DNA of 64,000 nt from Hymenobacter translucens (GTDB lineage Bacteria > Bacteroidota > Bacteroidia > Cytophagales > Hymenobacteraceae), in contig NZ_JAJERB010000011.1 of the NCBI RefSeq assembly GCF_020685205.1, positions 62,001 to 126,000 on the forward strand, read 5' to 3'. Each line of letters begins with the position of its first letter. The stretch's first letter is position 1. Both the position numbers and the translations under genes were made by a program. This document shows, piece by piece, positions 8,699 through 17,995 of the stretch. The notes beneath the pieces are model-generated. The model worked only from the letters and a program-made list of their open reading frames with translations. It was not told the DNA's origin and searched no databases.

Positions 8699-10186
8699 TC
8701 ATTTTCCGAGCAGCTCGTACATTTCCCGGAGCACCTGCTTGTCGTCGAACTCGGTGCGCACGCCGTTAATCTCCTGGTAGGTTTCGTGGCCCTTGCCGGC
8801 GACCAGCACAATGTCGCCGGGGCCGGCCAGCTCGCAGGCGGTTTTGATGGCCTCGCGCCGGTCGGGCACGGTTAGCACCTTGGCCTGGTCGCGCACCGGC
8901 ACGCCGGCCTGCATCTGGCTGAGAATCGCCAGCGGGTCCTCGAAGCGGGGGTTGTCGGAGGTGAGCACCACGCGGTCGGAGCCCTGGCAGGCCAGGCTGG
9001 CCATGACAGGGCGCTTGGCCGCGTCGCGGTTGCCGCCGCAGCCTACTACGGTAATTACCTGCTGCTCGGGCTGCCGGATCTGGGCAATGGTGCTCAGCAC
9101 GTTTTCCAGCGCGTCGGGCGTGTGGGCATAGTCCACGATGCCGGTGATGCGTGACTTCTCGGCTACGACCGGGTCAAACCGGCCGGGCGCCGAGGTCAGC
9201 CCCGACAGGATGGTCAGCGCCTCGGCGGCGTCTTCGCCCAGCAGCACCGCCGCGCCATACACAGCCAGCAGGTTGTAGGCGTTGAACACCCCGATCAGGC
9301 GAAACAGGATGTCGCGCCCGTCGATTTCGAGGTGCAGGCCGTGCACGGCGTTTTCCACGAGGCGGGCCCGGAAGGTGGCCGTGCTGCGCAGGGAGTAAGT
9401 TTCGCGCCGGGCGGCGGTGTTCTGCAGCATGACCGGGCCTCGCTTGTCGTCGGCGTTGGTGAGGGCAAATGCGCCCTTGGGCAAGGCATCAAAAAAGCCC
9501 TTCTTGGCTTTCAGGTAAGCGTCGAAGGTGCCGTGGTAGTCGAGGTGGTCGTGGGTGAGGTTGGTGAACAGCCCGCCGGCAAAGCGCAGCCCGGTTACCC
9601 GGTGCTGCACCACGGCGTGGGAGCTGACTTCCATAAACGCGTGGGTGCAGCCGGCCGCTACCATCTGGGCCAGCAGGGCGTTGAGGCGGATGGCGTCCGG
9701 CGTGGTATGCGTTGCCGGAATAACGGTCTCATCGATCTGGTTCTGCACCGTGCTGAGCAAACCTACATGGTAGCCCAGCTCCCTGAACAGCTTGTGCAGC
9801 AAGGTTACGCAGGTGGTTTTGCCGTTGGTGCCCGTTACGCCCACCAGCTTCAGGGCCCGCGACGGGTGTCCGTAAAAGGCGGCCGCCATGTAGGCCATGG
9901 CTTCGGCGCTGTCCTTGACCTGCACGTACGCCACACCGGCTTTGCGCTCGACGGGCAAATCCTCGCAGACCACGACGGCCGCGCCCAGCTCCTCGGCTTT
10001 GGCAATAAACTGGTGCCCGTCGGCCTGGACGCCGCGCAAGGCGAAGAACACCTGTCCCGGACCCGCCCGGCGGGAGTCCAGCGTCAGGCCGGCCACGGGT
10101 ACGTCGGTGGGGCCGTGCTGACTGAGCACGGTCACGTCGGCCAGCAGGGCAAAAAGCGGGGGCGTTATTTCTTTATCAGCGGACAA
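8699..10186 (-). CDS. murE: UDP-MurNAc-tripeptide synthetase MurE (meso-DAP type)
   Basis: Cytoplasmic Mur ligase adding the third amino acid to the peptidoglycan stem. The 495-residue protein carries the P-loop GVTGTNGKTT and, near residue 411, the motif DNPR, which in the family marks meso-diaminopimelate rather than lysine specificity. So the cell probably has a DAP-type wall. The best start is a TTG at 10,186, because the N-terminal MurE strand (LFALLADVTVL) begins ten residues later and no ATG or GTG fits. It lies between ftsI and mraY with about 110 bp of non-coding sequence before mraY. Confidence 0.95.
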   Translation of the reverse strand: MSADKEITPPLFALLADVTVLSQHGPTDVPVAGLTLDSRRAGPGQVFFALRGVQADGHQFIAKAEELGAAVVVCEDLPVERKAGVAYVQVKDSAEAMAYMAAAFYGHPSRALKLVGVTGTNGKTTCVTLLHKLFRELGYHVGLLSTVQNQIDETVIPATHTTPDAIRLNALLAQMVAAGCTHAFMEVSSHAVVQHRVTGLRFAGGLFTNLTHDHLDYHGTFDAYLKAKKGFFDALPKGAFALTNADDKRGPVMLQNTAARRETYSLRSTATFRARLVENAVHGLHLEIDGRDILFRLIGVFNAYNLLAVYGAAVLLGEDAAEALTILSGLTSAPGRFDPVVAEKSRITGIVDYAHTPDALENVLSTIAQIRQPEQQVITVVGCGGNRDAAKRPVMASLACQGSDRVVLTSDNPRFEDPLAILSQMQAGVPVRDQAKVLTVPDRREAIKTACELAGPGDIVLVAGKGHETYQEINGVRTEFDDKQVLREMYELLGK

Positions 10187-10244
10187 GGTTCAGAAACGTT
10201 AAAGCGGCAGGGCCGGAACAGAAATACAGAGGCTAAGCCGGAAA

Positions 10245-12614
10245 TCAGGCTTTGGCTTTTTTAGACTTGGCGGGCTCGGTGCGGGGCTTGGCCGGGGTTG
10301 TTACGGGCTGGCGGGCCACCGGCTTTTTGGTTTCCACCGCCGCGGGCTTGATGGGAGCCGGCTTACGGTTGGTCTTTACCACCACGGCCTTGCCGTGGGC
10401 CGGGTCGGGGTCGGCGGGGGTGAGCAGCTTGTTTTCAATCAGCTTGCTGGGCGCCGGCGCGGCCTGGGGGGCCGGGGCAGCCTGCGGAGCGCCAATCGGC
10501 TGGAGCTCCAGTAGCACGGTGGCCCCGCGGCGCAACGCCGAGCCGGCCGCCAGGGACTGACGGCGCACCCGGCCGGTACCCAGCGCCTTTACGCGCAGGC
10601 CGCGGTTTTCAAGCAAAAACAGGGCGTCGCGCAGCGTCATGCCCGCCACGTCGGGCACCTGCCCGCGCCGCACGGCATTGGGCTTCCAGGCGACCAGCCG
10701 CGCGCCGGAGTCCGACGTGGTTCGTACCCAATCTTCGCCCTGGGCCTGGGAGCTGGTTCCGACCCCGATCTTCTGGCACACCAGCGTCAGCTCGTCCTGC
10801 AGGCCGGCCTGCATCGTGGGAATCTTGGTTTTCGCACGCGGGGCCCGGGCCAGCAGGGGGCGCTGACTGGCGTTGTCGCGGGCCATGGCTTTGTCGGCCA
10901 CTTCGCGGAACACCGGGGCGGCCACGTCGGCGCCGTAGATCCGGCCGTTCTTGGGCGAGTCGACGACCACGATGCAGCTGTATTTGGGGTTGTTGGCCGG
11001 GAAATAGCCCACGAAGCTGGTCGAATACACCTTGGTGTACTGCCCGTTCTTGAACTTCCAGGCCGTGCCGGTTTTGCCGGCAATGGAGTAGTCGAGGGTG
11101 CGGATACCGCGGGCGGTGCCTTCACTTACCACGCCTTCCATCATGGCCTTTACTTTGGCCAGGGTTTCGTCGGAGCAGATTTTGGGAATCAGCACCTTGG
11201 CATCGTACTGCTCCACCACCTTGTCCACCTGACGGATTTCCTTGACGATGATGGGCTGCACCTTCACGCCGTTGTTGGCCACGGCATTGTAGAACGCCAG
11301 GGTCTGCAGGGGCGCCAGCTTCAGCTCGTAGCCGATGCTCATAGTGGTCAGCGAGGTGCGGCTCCAGCTGCGGTCGGTTGGGTCCTTCACGTAGGGCCGG
11401 GCCTCGCCCGACATATGAAAGCCCAGGGGCCGGTCGAGGCCGAATTTCTTGAGGTACTCGGCGTAGCGCTCCGGCTTCTGGTAGAAATGGTCGTTGATGA
11501 GCTTGGCCACCCCGATGTTCGACGACTTCTCGAACACCTGCTTTACCGAGATGCGCCCATAGGGGTGGGAGTCGGTTTTCACTGCCCCGCCAATCTTCAT
11601 CGAGCCGGTGCGGCCGGTGTTCACGGTGTCGTTAAGCGAGACTTCGGGGAACTCCTCGAACAGCGCCATCATCGAGGCCAGCTTGAAGGTAGAGCCGGGC
11701 TCGGTGCGGCCCTGGTCGGCAATGGCATAGTTGTAGTCCTCGCGGTACACGCCGTCGGCCACTTTGCCCAGGTTGGCTACCGCCTTGATTTCGCCGGTTT
11801 TCACTTCCATCAGAATCACGCAGCCATACTGGGCATTGTTATCGACGAGCGACTTGTACAACGCGTTTTCGGCCACGTCCTGGAGGTTGATGTCCAGGGT
11901 GGTTTTCACGTCGTAGCCGTCGAGGGGCTTTACCTCCGTCGCGTCGTAGATGGGCTTTACCACGCCGCCGGGCATGCGCTCAAACAGCGCTTCGCCGTCC
12001 TTGCCGGCCAGGTGGCGGTTAAAGCTGAACTCCAGACCCGCGCCGTTCTTGTCTTCGTTCACGAAGCCGATGGTACGCTGGGCCAAGCCGCCGAAGGGCC
12101 GGAACCGCTTGTCGACCTTCTCGAAGATGACGCCGCCCTTGTTTTTGCCGGCCCGAAAGATGGGCCACTGGGCCAGCTGTTTTTTCTCCTGGAAGTTGAT
12201 TTGCCGGGAGTTCAGCCGCAAGTAGCGCACCTGGGAGTTGGAGTTATGGGCGTTCTTGAGCTTGCGCAGGTACTCCTGCTTGCTTCGGTCGCCGAAAAAG
12301 CGCGAAAGCAGCAGCGCCAGAGAGTCGGCCTTGCTCTCAAACAGGGCATTGTTGACGACGGAAGGATCCCAGGCTACCCGGTAAAACGGCAGCGACGTGG
12401 CCATGATGCTTTCGTTGTCGGAGTAGATGTTGCCGCGGGTAGCAAACACCGGCTGGTACACGATGCGGCGCTCCTGCTCCAGGGCCCGCCACTTCTCCCC
12501 TTCCTTGAACTGAATACGGGTCACCTTCCAGACGATGGCGGCCGAAAACAGACATACGCCCAGGAAAGCCAGGCGGACGCGGGTAACAATAGACTTTTTA
12601 ACGCTTCCTTTCAT
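10245..12614 (-). CDS. ftsI: Septal transpeptidase FtsI (PBP3) with PASTA domain
   Basis: Class B penicillin-binding protein that cross-links septal peptidoglycan with FtsW. Order of parts in the 789 residues: short basic N-terminus, one membrane span at about 13-29, PBP dimerisation domain (about 55-220), transpeptidase domain with STFK (308-311), SSN (364-366) and KTGT (514-517), then one PASTA-like domain (about 650-707). The final 80 residues form a low-complexity Ala/Pro/Lys tail, probably disordered in the periplasm, which is not part of the usual family architecture. The ATG overlaps the ftsL stop region by 17 bp. All three catalytic motifs are intact. Confidence 0.96.
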   Translation of the reverse strand: MKGSVKKSIVTRVRLAFLGVCLFSAAIVWKVTRIQFKEGEKWRALEQERRIVYQPVFATRGNIYSDNESIMATSLPFYRVAWDPSVVNNALFESKADSLALLLSRFFGDRSKQEYLRKLKNAHNSNSQVRYLRLNSRQINFQEKKQLAQWPIFRAGKNKGGVIFEKVDKRFRPFGGLAQRTIGFVNEDKNGAGLEFSFNRHLAGKDGEALFERMPGGVVKPIYDATEVKPLDGYDVKTTLDINLQDVAENALYKSLVDNNAQYGCVILMEVKTGEIKAVANLGKVADGVYREDYNYAIADQGRTEPGSTFKLASMMALFEEFPEVSLNDTVNTGRTGSMKIGGAVKTDSHPYGRISVKQVFEKSSNIGVAKLINDHFYQKPERYAEYLKKFGLDRPLGFHMSGEARPYVKDPTDRSWSRTSLTTMSIGYELKLAPLQTLAFYNAVANNGVKVQPIIVKEIRQVDKVVEQYDAKVLIPKICSDETLAKVKAMMEGVVSEGTARGIRTLDYSIAGKTGTAWKFKNGQYTKVYSTSFVGYFPANNPKYSCIVVVDSPKNGRIYGADVAAPVFREVADKAMARDNASQRPLLARAPRAKTKIPTMQAGLQDELTLVCQKIGVGTSSQAQGEDWVRTTSDSGARLVAWKPNAVRRGQVPDVAGMTLRDALFLLENRGLRVKALGTGRVRRQSLAAGSALRRGATVLLELQPIGAPQAAPAPQAAPAPSKLIENKLLTPADPDPAHGKAVVVKTNRKPAPIKPAAVETKKPVARQPVTTPAKPRTEPAKSKKAKA

Positions 12615-13413
12615 CGCGGCGCGGAGCTGAATGGGTGGAAGTTGATGACTTGGCTGGTTTCTTGGCGGATTTTGCAGTCCGGGCGGCGGGCTTGGCTTTG
12701 GCGGCCGGCCTGGCGGCCTTCACGGGCGCCTTCTTCCGCCGGACGGCGGGGCGAGTTGCCACCCGGGCTTTCTGCTCTACTCCGGCCGGGCGGTTTACCA
12801 CGGCCTGGGCCACGGAGTCGATCTGGGGAGCCATGGCGGCGGAATCGGCCTTGGCCGCGGCAGCCACGGAATCGGCCGACAGCACCGGCAGTTGCTCCAG
12901 GGCGGCTTCGTCGAGGTGGCCGGCGGGCACGTTGATGCGGAACGGGGGCGAGGAGCTTTCCACCAGCCCGTAGGGTGCCACGCGGCGGGCCACCTCGCTT
13001 TGCTTGCTGGCCTCCATGTAGTCGGACTTGAGCGTGGTGTAGTCGGCGCGCAGGTCCTCGGTTTCCAGCTTAAGCTTCTGGATCGTGCGGTTCATGCGGT
13101 AGGCGTAGTGCGTATTGCCGATGTACACCAGGGTCAGAAACATTACGAACAGCAGGTGGGGCAGGTAGTGCACCGGCAGTCCTTCGCGGAACAGGCCGTC
13201 CATGCGCGTGAGGCGCTCGAGCAGGGTGAATACGCTCCAGGTGCTGCGGGGCCGCTCGGGCTCGGCCCGGCGCGGACGCGGGGCCGGCGCGGGCTCCGCT
13301 TCGGGTTCCGGCGCCACCACCGGCTCCGGGGCGGGGGCCGGCGGCACCACCTCCCGGGGCACATTGGCCCGGGGCGGAGCCGCGACGGTGGGTTTTACGG
13401 TGTTCAGAGCCAT
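12598..13413 (-). CDS. ftsL: FtsL-like divisome protein with extended tails
   Basis: Position between rsmH and ftsI, a single membrane span (about residues 83-99) and a following coiled-coil segment (about 105-145) identify this as the FtsL-type partner of FtsQ. It is 271 residues, more than twice the usual size. The cytoplasmic N-terminus (about 82 residues) is rich in Pro, Ala and Glu, and the last 75 residues are rich in Ala, Lys and Arg. The central part has no strong sequence signature, so the assignment is by topology and context. It overlaps ftsI by 17 bp. Confidence 0.78.
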   Translation of the reverse strand: MALNTVKPTVAAPPRANVPREVVPPAPAPEPVVAPEPEAEPAPAPRPRRAEPERPRSTWSVFTLLERLTRMDGLFREGLPVHYLPHLLFVMFLTLVYIGNTHYAYRMNRTIQKLKLETEDLRADYTTLKSDYMEASKQSEVARRVAPYGLVESSSPPFRINVPAGHLDEAALEQLPVLSADSVAAAAKADSAAMAPQIDSVAQAVVNRPAGVEQKARVATRPAVRRKKAPVKAARPAAKAKPAARTAKSAKKPAKSSTSTHSAPRRDERKR

Positions 13414-13468
13414 ATTTCTGTAAGAGCAAACGGGGCCGGCAGCCGTCAGGGCCGCCCGTCCCGGTTCT

Positions 13469-14407
13469 TCATCGTTGATTTTTTCCTTTGAATTCCGTGC
13501 GTACCGCCACCCGCAGCTTGGCGCTCCGGGCCCGGCTATTTTCAGCTACTTCCTCGGCCGAGGCTTCCACCGGCTTGCGGGTCAGCACCTCGAACGGGTT
13601 GTGGGCATGGCCGAATAAATCCGTTTCCACTTCCCCGAAGAATTTCCCCTTCGCCATGAAGTTCTTGACCAGCCGGTCTTCCAGCGAATGGTACGACATG
13701 ACCACGAGCCGGCCACCGGGGCGCAGCACCTCGGCCGTCTGCAGCAGCATCTCCTGCAGCGCCGCCATTTCATCGTTGACCTCGATGCGCAGGGCCTGAA
13801 ACACCTGGGCCAGGTACTTATTTTCCTTGCCCCGGGGCATGCAGGCGGCAATGGCCTTTTTCAGCTCCCCGATGGTGTTGATGGGCTGGCTGCGGCGGGC
13901 CTGCACCACGGCCGCGGCCAGGGTGCGGGCGTTGGTGACTTCGCCGTACATGCCGAAGATGCGGTGCAGCTCGGCTTCGGAGTACTCGGCCACGACCCCG
14001 GCGGCGGTCCGCTCGCCCTCGGGGTCCATGCGCATGTCGAGCGGCCCGTCGAATCGGGTAGAAAAGCCCCGCTCGGGGGTATCAAACTGGTGCGACGACA
14101 CGCCCAGGTCAGCCAGCAGGCCATCAACGGGCAGGGCGCCGTGCCGGGCCAGCTCCTGGTGCAGGTCGCGGAAGTTGGCCCGGATAAAGGTGAACTGGGG
14201 CCGCTCAAGGCGGCGGGCCTCCTGCTCGGCGTCGGCATCCTGGTCGAAGCTGTAGAGGTGGCCGGTCGTGAGCTGGTCGAGCAGCGGAGCCGAGTGCCCG
14301 CCCCCGCCAAAGGTCACGTCGACGTAGCGCCCGTCGGGGCACAGTTCCAGCGCCTCCAGGCACTGAGCCAGCATTACGGGCCGGTGGTAGGCTGCGGCGC
14401 TGCTCAT
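13469..14407 (-). CDS. rsmH: 16S rRNA (cytosine-1402-N4)-methyltransferase RsmH
   Basis: SAM-dependent methyltransferase (MraW) that modifies C1402 in the ribosomal P site. From the ATG at 14,407 it is 312 residues, starting MSSAAAYHRPVM, with the SAM-binding loop VTFGGGGHS near residue 35 and the ADLGVSSHQFD motif characteristic of the family near residue 103. The frame is open 42 codons upstream, but that part lies antisense-free inside mraZ and is not conserved. The chosen ATG overlaps the mraZ stop in the tetranucleotide ATGA, indicating translational coupling. Confidence 0.95.
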   Translation of the reverse strand: MSSAAAYHRPVMLAQCLEALELCPDGRYVDVTFGGGGHSAPLLDQLTTGHLYSFDQDADAEQEARRLERPQFTFIRANFRDLHQELARHGALPVDGLLADLGVSSHQFDTPERGFSTRFDGPLDMRMDPEGERTAAGVVAEYSEAELHRIFGMYGEVTNARTLAAAVVQARRSQPINTIGELKKAIAACMPRGKENKYLAQVFQALRIEVNDEMAALQEMLLQTAEVLRPGGRLVVMSYHSLEDRLVKNFMAKGKFFGEVETDLFGHAHNPFEVLTRKPVEASAEEVAENSRARSAKLRVAVRTEFKGKNQR

Positions 14408-14883
14408 GCGGCAAGCGGGCCGCTGACGCCAGCGGGCGTTTCGGTGGTGAGAAACTTCTGGGCCAGCTTCGAGAAGCGCTGCTGGTCCTTGATCAGGAAC
14501 TCCTCGTACTTCTCCGGCTCCCAGATTTCGCAACGGTTGCCCAAGCCCACGATAATGGCTTCCTTCTCAATGCCGGAGTAGCGCAGCATGGTGCGGGGCA
14601 GCATAAAGCGGCCGATGTTGTCGAGCTCTACTTCCGTCATGCCCCGGAAGAAGTTGCGCTGAAACTGCCGGTACTCCTCATTGAACTCGTCCAGCGCCAT
14701 CACCTTGTCGTGAATCACGCGCCAGGACTCCCGGGGGTACAGTACCAGGCAGGGCTCAAACCCGCGCACCAGCACGAGCTGGTTGCCGGAGGCCTCGGGC
14801 AGGTTCGCCTTCACCTTGGCCGGCAGCACCAGGCGCCCTTTCGGGTCCAGCTTGCATTCGTATTCGCCGGAGAGAAGGTTCAT
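14404..14883 (-). CDS. mraZ: Transcriptional regulator MraZ
   Basis: DNA-binding regulator at the head of the dcw operon; in studied bacteria it binds short direct repeats in its own promoter. The 159-residue protein starts MNLLSGEYECKLDPKGRL and contains two SpoVT/AbrB-type MraZ half-domains, each with a DxxGR element: LDPKGRLVLP near residue 12 and LDNIGRFMLP near residue 90. The open frame runs 25 codons further upstream, but the ATG at 14,883 is the family start and leaves room for the promoter at 14,915-14,944. Confidence 0.95.
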   Translation of the reverse strand: MNLLSGEYECKLDPKGRLVLPAKVKANLPEASGNQLVLVRGFEPCLVLYPRESWRVIHDKVMALDEFNEEYRQFQRNFFRGMTEVELDNIGRFMLPRTMLRYSGIEKEAIIVGLGNRCEIWEPEKYEEFLIKDQQRFSKLAQKFLTTETPAGVSGPLAA

Positions 14884-14914
14884 GAGCCAGGTGGGCACTA
14901 ATGAGGGATAATAG

Positions 14915-14944
14915 CAAAAGTACAGATTGCCCCCCAGAAAGCAA
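14915..14944 (-). promoter_or_regulatory. Bacteroidota-type promoter of the dcw operon
   Basis: On the minus strand the bases at 14,922-14,915 read TACTTTTG, an exact match to the Bacteroidota -7 consensus TAnnTTTG. Nineteen bases upstream (14,944-14,942) is TTG, matching the core of the -33 element. Transcription would start near 14,908, about 25 bases before the mraZ ATG. The match is by inspection only. Confidence 0.65.
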
Positions 14945-14967
14945 CCACGATTTACCATTTTCTACCA
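14944..14967 (-). promoter_or_regulatory. Likely MraZ operator: three TGGT repeats, 10-bp period
   Basis: On the minus strand TGGT occurs at 14,967-14,964, 14,957-14,954 and 14,947-14,944, that is, three direct repeats exactly one helical turn apart. MraZ in E. coli is known to bind TGGGN repeats with 5-bp spacers in front of its own gene. The array here touches the -33 element, a position suited to repression. The shift from TGGG to TGGT is a difference from the E. coli site. Confidence 0.6.
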
Positions 14968-15178
14968 CATTCCTAAAAGGCTCTTTCCAGCTTACCAGCG
15001 CATATTTAGTTTCGTTTGCCGCCCCCTGCTAAGGTTCTTAGCACAGACCTCTGTCCAGTTTTGTCAAAATGGCAGTCCTATTTCATGTTGCTATTCCCCT
15101 ACTGGTTCGTGGCGAAATTGCAGCTGTTGTTCGGGTCCAATATCCAACCGGTTTCTGCTGGTGCGACCGGAGAATCAC

Positions 15179-17995
15179 CTACTGCACCCGGGTCAGCCGC
15201 AGGTGGTCGAGCATGGCCTGGTTGATTTCGCCATTCATATTCTCGTTGGCCTCCTCCAGCTCAAGCGTGAGTACCTGAGTGCCCTTGGGCAAACTCACCA
15301 GAATCGGGTTGGTATAGCCCCAGTCCGACCATTCATCGACGCCGCGCTGGGGCAGCACCACGGTTCCGAGCAGCTGCTTTCCCCGGGCCAGCGTCCGGAT
15401 TGCGCATTTGTTGCTGGTGTTGATGGGGCCATTGCCGTTGGAGTAGCGGAAATCCAGGGCGTACAGGCCCTCGGCAGGCACCGTCACTTTCAGTCGGAGG
15501 GAGCGGTTTATGGTTTTACTGGTTTCCACAAAGCCCTGCCCGGAGTAGCCTTTGTATGGTTTTGTGGATTTGGGGGCCGCGGATTCAAGCTGCACATAGT
15601 GTTGGAACCGCTCAGCCTGAACGGGCAGCGGCTCCGAGGCAAAGCTTTCGAACCCGGACGCGTCCACGGCAATTACCTGGTACTCGGTATAAACCGCCGG
15701 GTTGGGTACTGCAAACCCGGGCTCGGTAGTGCGGGCCACGAACTGCCCGTTGCGCAGCACCTGATAGGCCCGGGCGCCTTCAACCGGCGTCCAGCTCAGC
15801 CGACCGGCCTCGTAGCGCACCGCCGGGCTCATGGGTGCTACGTGATGAACTACTTTATTTTGCGGAGCTGGCGCCGGCGCCTCATCGGCAAGCTCAATGC
15901 GGATGTTATGCGTGCCGGTGAGGGTAGCCGGTACGGTAGCATCAGCCAGGGGCTGACCATCGAGCGTGATGGTGCGGATTTTATGACCAAAACCTGTCAG
16001 CTCAATGGTCAGCACGGCTTGGCGGTACCGAAAGCCAGTCAGGCGGCGGGTACCCTGCAGGGCCTGGGGCACGAAGGGGCGAAACCGGAGCCCATCCGCG
16101 TCGAAGCCCATCCCGAACAAGCCTTTGTACACCAGCCCCAGCGTGCCCGACAGGCTCCACAGCATCACGCTGCTGTTTACCTGGGTGCCGGCAAAGTCAC
16201 CGTTGGAGGCCACGAAGTTCTCCTTGTTGGTGAGGAACAGAGCAGCGGGCCGGGCCACCGCCATCAGGCTTTCCAGAAAGGCCGTTTCGTTCCCAACTTT
16301 CGCGGCGGCCAGCCCCCAGTAGCTTTGCACGAAGGGCCACACGGCGTTGTTGTGGTAGGGCGGAATGCCCGGCGTCTGCGGATACACGCACGGAATGCCG
16401 TACTCCATCACGGGCGTGCGGGCCACCACGGTGCGGGCCCGGTCGGCATTGGCCACGCCAAACAGCACGGTCAGCGCCTCACCGAGTGCCTCTGAACGGG
16501 GAGAAGTATGTTGAAACACGCGGCCGTAGCGGTACTGGCCGTAGTAGCCTTTTTCTTCCAGCCATAGTTTCCCATTTATACCGGATTCGATCCGGACGGC
16601 TCGGTCACGGGCCAGGCTGGCTACGTTGGCATGGTTCAGCTTATCCGCCATCAGGGCTAATACCTGATTGCTTTGGTAATGTACGACGTTGGTGCCCAAG
16701 TTTTCTGAATGGTAGATGTCTACTGGCTGCATCCATTTCGGGTAGGTTTGCTCGCGCCAGTCCAGAAAAGATGACTCGCCCCGGACGAGATGAGTCAATC
16801 GGCCCACCGGGCTAAACGGGTTTGCCTCGCCTGGTTCCAAAAAATAAGACTGCACAAATGAAAGATAGCTATTGGGGTCGTAGGCGTTGCGCTCGTCGTC
16901 TTCAATCGACTTCCTGATAATCGGGTACGCCTTTTTCAGCCATTCCTCGTCGCCGGTGGTCAGGTAGATTTCCCAGGCGGCCACGGCCCAGATCATGCGG
17001 TCAGTGGAAACGGGGTAGGCACCGCCGGTGCCGGTGTCCTGGATGATGCGGCCGTCGGGCGTGACCTTGCGCAGCAGGCTGGTCTTGGCGACTTCGGGCT
17101 GCAGCACGGCCTGGCTTAGAATGATGCTGTAGCTGATGTCGCGGGTCCAGACCCCGGCCCACTCCTGCCCGGTTCGGAAGGTGCCATCAGGCTCCACGGC
17201 CCGCTTGGCTTCTTCCAGTGCCAGGTTGTAGAGGGCATCCAGCAGCGGGTGGTCTGACGTGTACTGCGGAAATGCCGATACGTCGAGGCTCTGCTTCCAC
17301 TGCCGGGCAATGGTTTTGGCGTCGGTGTGGGCGTTAAGGGTGATGGTGGTTTCGTAGATGCCGTTGCCATCGGGGTCCTTCAGCTCCAGCCCGGGCTTGT
17401 TGATCAGGTTGTCGAAGTCCCAGCTCAGCGGAGTGGTGTTGCCCGCCACGAACACGTGCCTGAGGTCGTCTTTGTAGAGTTTCTGCCCGTTGTAGAGCTG
17501 GTAAAAGCCTTGCTGCTGAAACGCCGCCAGCACCGGCCGCAGGTCGAGCCGGATCTTCAGCGGTGTATTGGGCGCCAGGTAGGTGTCGGCCGGTACCGGC
17601 GTGCGGTCCACGTACTGCTGCCCGAACACGATAACCGGGGTTTCCAGCGTCGCCCCGGCACTGGGCAAAGCCACGAATACATGGTCCTGGCCGGGCTGCA
17701 TTTCGTTGTCCTTGCCGTTGAGGCTGAACTTGAAGCTTACCTGCGGGCTCTGAAACGCATTGGCCGGGCTCTGGTAGTTTGATGTCAGCTCGGTGCGGGA
17801 CAAGGCCCGGGCTACGTGCCGGCCCTGTACTACGCTGTCGCGGTACACCGCGTAAGCGTCCGACTGCCAGATCAAAGGGGAAACACGACTCATAGGCGAA
17901 AAGCTAGCGGACACGGCCGGGGGACGGGTGCTCTGACAGGCCGGCAGTAGCAATTGCGCCCCGAGTGCGCCCACGATAAGACAAGCATGCTTCAT
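15179..17995 (-). CDS. Secreted six-hairpin glycoside hydrolase (lipoprotein)
   Basis: Large exported carbohydrate-active enzyme. From the ATG at 17,995 it has a lipoprotein signal ending in LLLPAC (Cys20), then a beta-rich N-terminal part (to about 230), an (alpha/alpha)6-barrel catalytic region (about 270-650) with WTRDISYSI and STDRMIWAVAAWE segments like those of GH63/amyloglucosidase-type six-hairpin enzymes, a fibronectin III-like module (about 745-830) and a C-terminal carbohydrate-binding-like beta domain. The family number and substrate cannot be assigned by eye. An in-frame start 24 codons upstream is possible but would bury the signal peptide. It stands alone, convergent with the dcw promoter region. 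Confidence 0.8.
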   Translation of the reverse strand: MKHACLIVGALGAQLLLPACQSTRPPAVSASFSPMSRVSPLIWQSDAYAVYRDSVVQGRHVARALSRTELTSNYQSPANAFQSPQVSFKFSLNGKDNEMQPGQDHVFVALPSAGATLETPVIVFGQQYVDRTPVPADTYLAPNTPLKIRLDLRPVLAAFQQQGFYQLYNGQKLYKDDLRHVFVAGNTTPLSWDFDNLINKPGLELKDPDGNGIYETTITLNAHTDAKTIARQWKQSLDVSAFPQYTSDHPLLDALYNLALEEAKRAVEPDGTFRTGQEWAGVWTRDISYSIILSQAVLQPEVAKTSLLRKVTPDGRIIQDTGTGGAYPVSTDRMIWAVAAWEIYLTTGDEEWLKKAYPIIRKSIEDDERNAYDPNSYLSFVQSYFLEPGEANPFSPVGRLTHLVRGESSFLDWREQTYPKWMQPVDIYHSENLGTNVVHYQSNQVLALMADKLNHANVASLARDRAVRIESGINGKLWLEEKGYYGQYRYGRVFQHTSPRSEALGEALTVLFGVANADRARTVVARTPVMEYGIPCVYPQTPGIPPYHNNAVWPFVQSYWGLAAAKVGNETAFLESLMAVARPAALFLTNKENFVASNGDFAGTQVNSSVMLWSLSGTLGLVYKGLFGMGFDADGLRFRPFVPQALQGTRRLTGFRYRQAVLTIELTGFGHKIRTITLDGQPLADATVPATLTGTHNIRIELADEAPAPAPQNKVVHHVAPMSPAVRYEAGRLSWTPVEGARAYQVLRNGQFVARTTEPGFAVPNPAVYTEYQVIAVDASGFESFASEPLPVQAERFQHYVQLESAAPKSTKPYKGYSGQGFVETSKTINRSLRLKVTVPAEGLYALDFRYSNGNGPINTSNKCAIRTLARGKQLLGTVVLPQRGVDEWSDWGYTNPILVSLPKGTQVLTLELEEANENMNGEINQAMLDHLRLTRVQ

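Noticed and set aside
14944-14967. Short direct repeats as a CRISPR-like array
   Set aside because: Units are only 4 bases with 6-base spacers, far too short; an MraZ operator explains them. No CRISPR array or cas gene is seen in the window.
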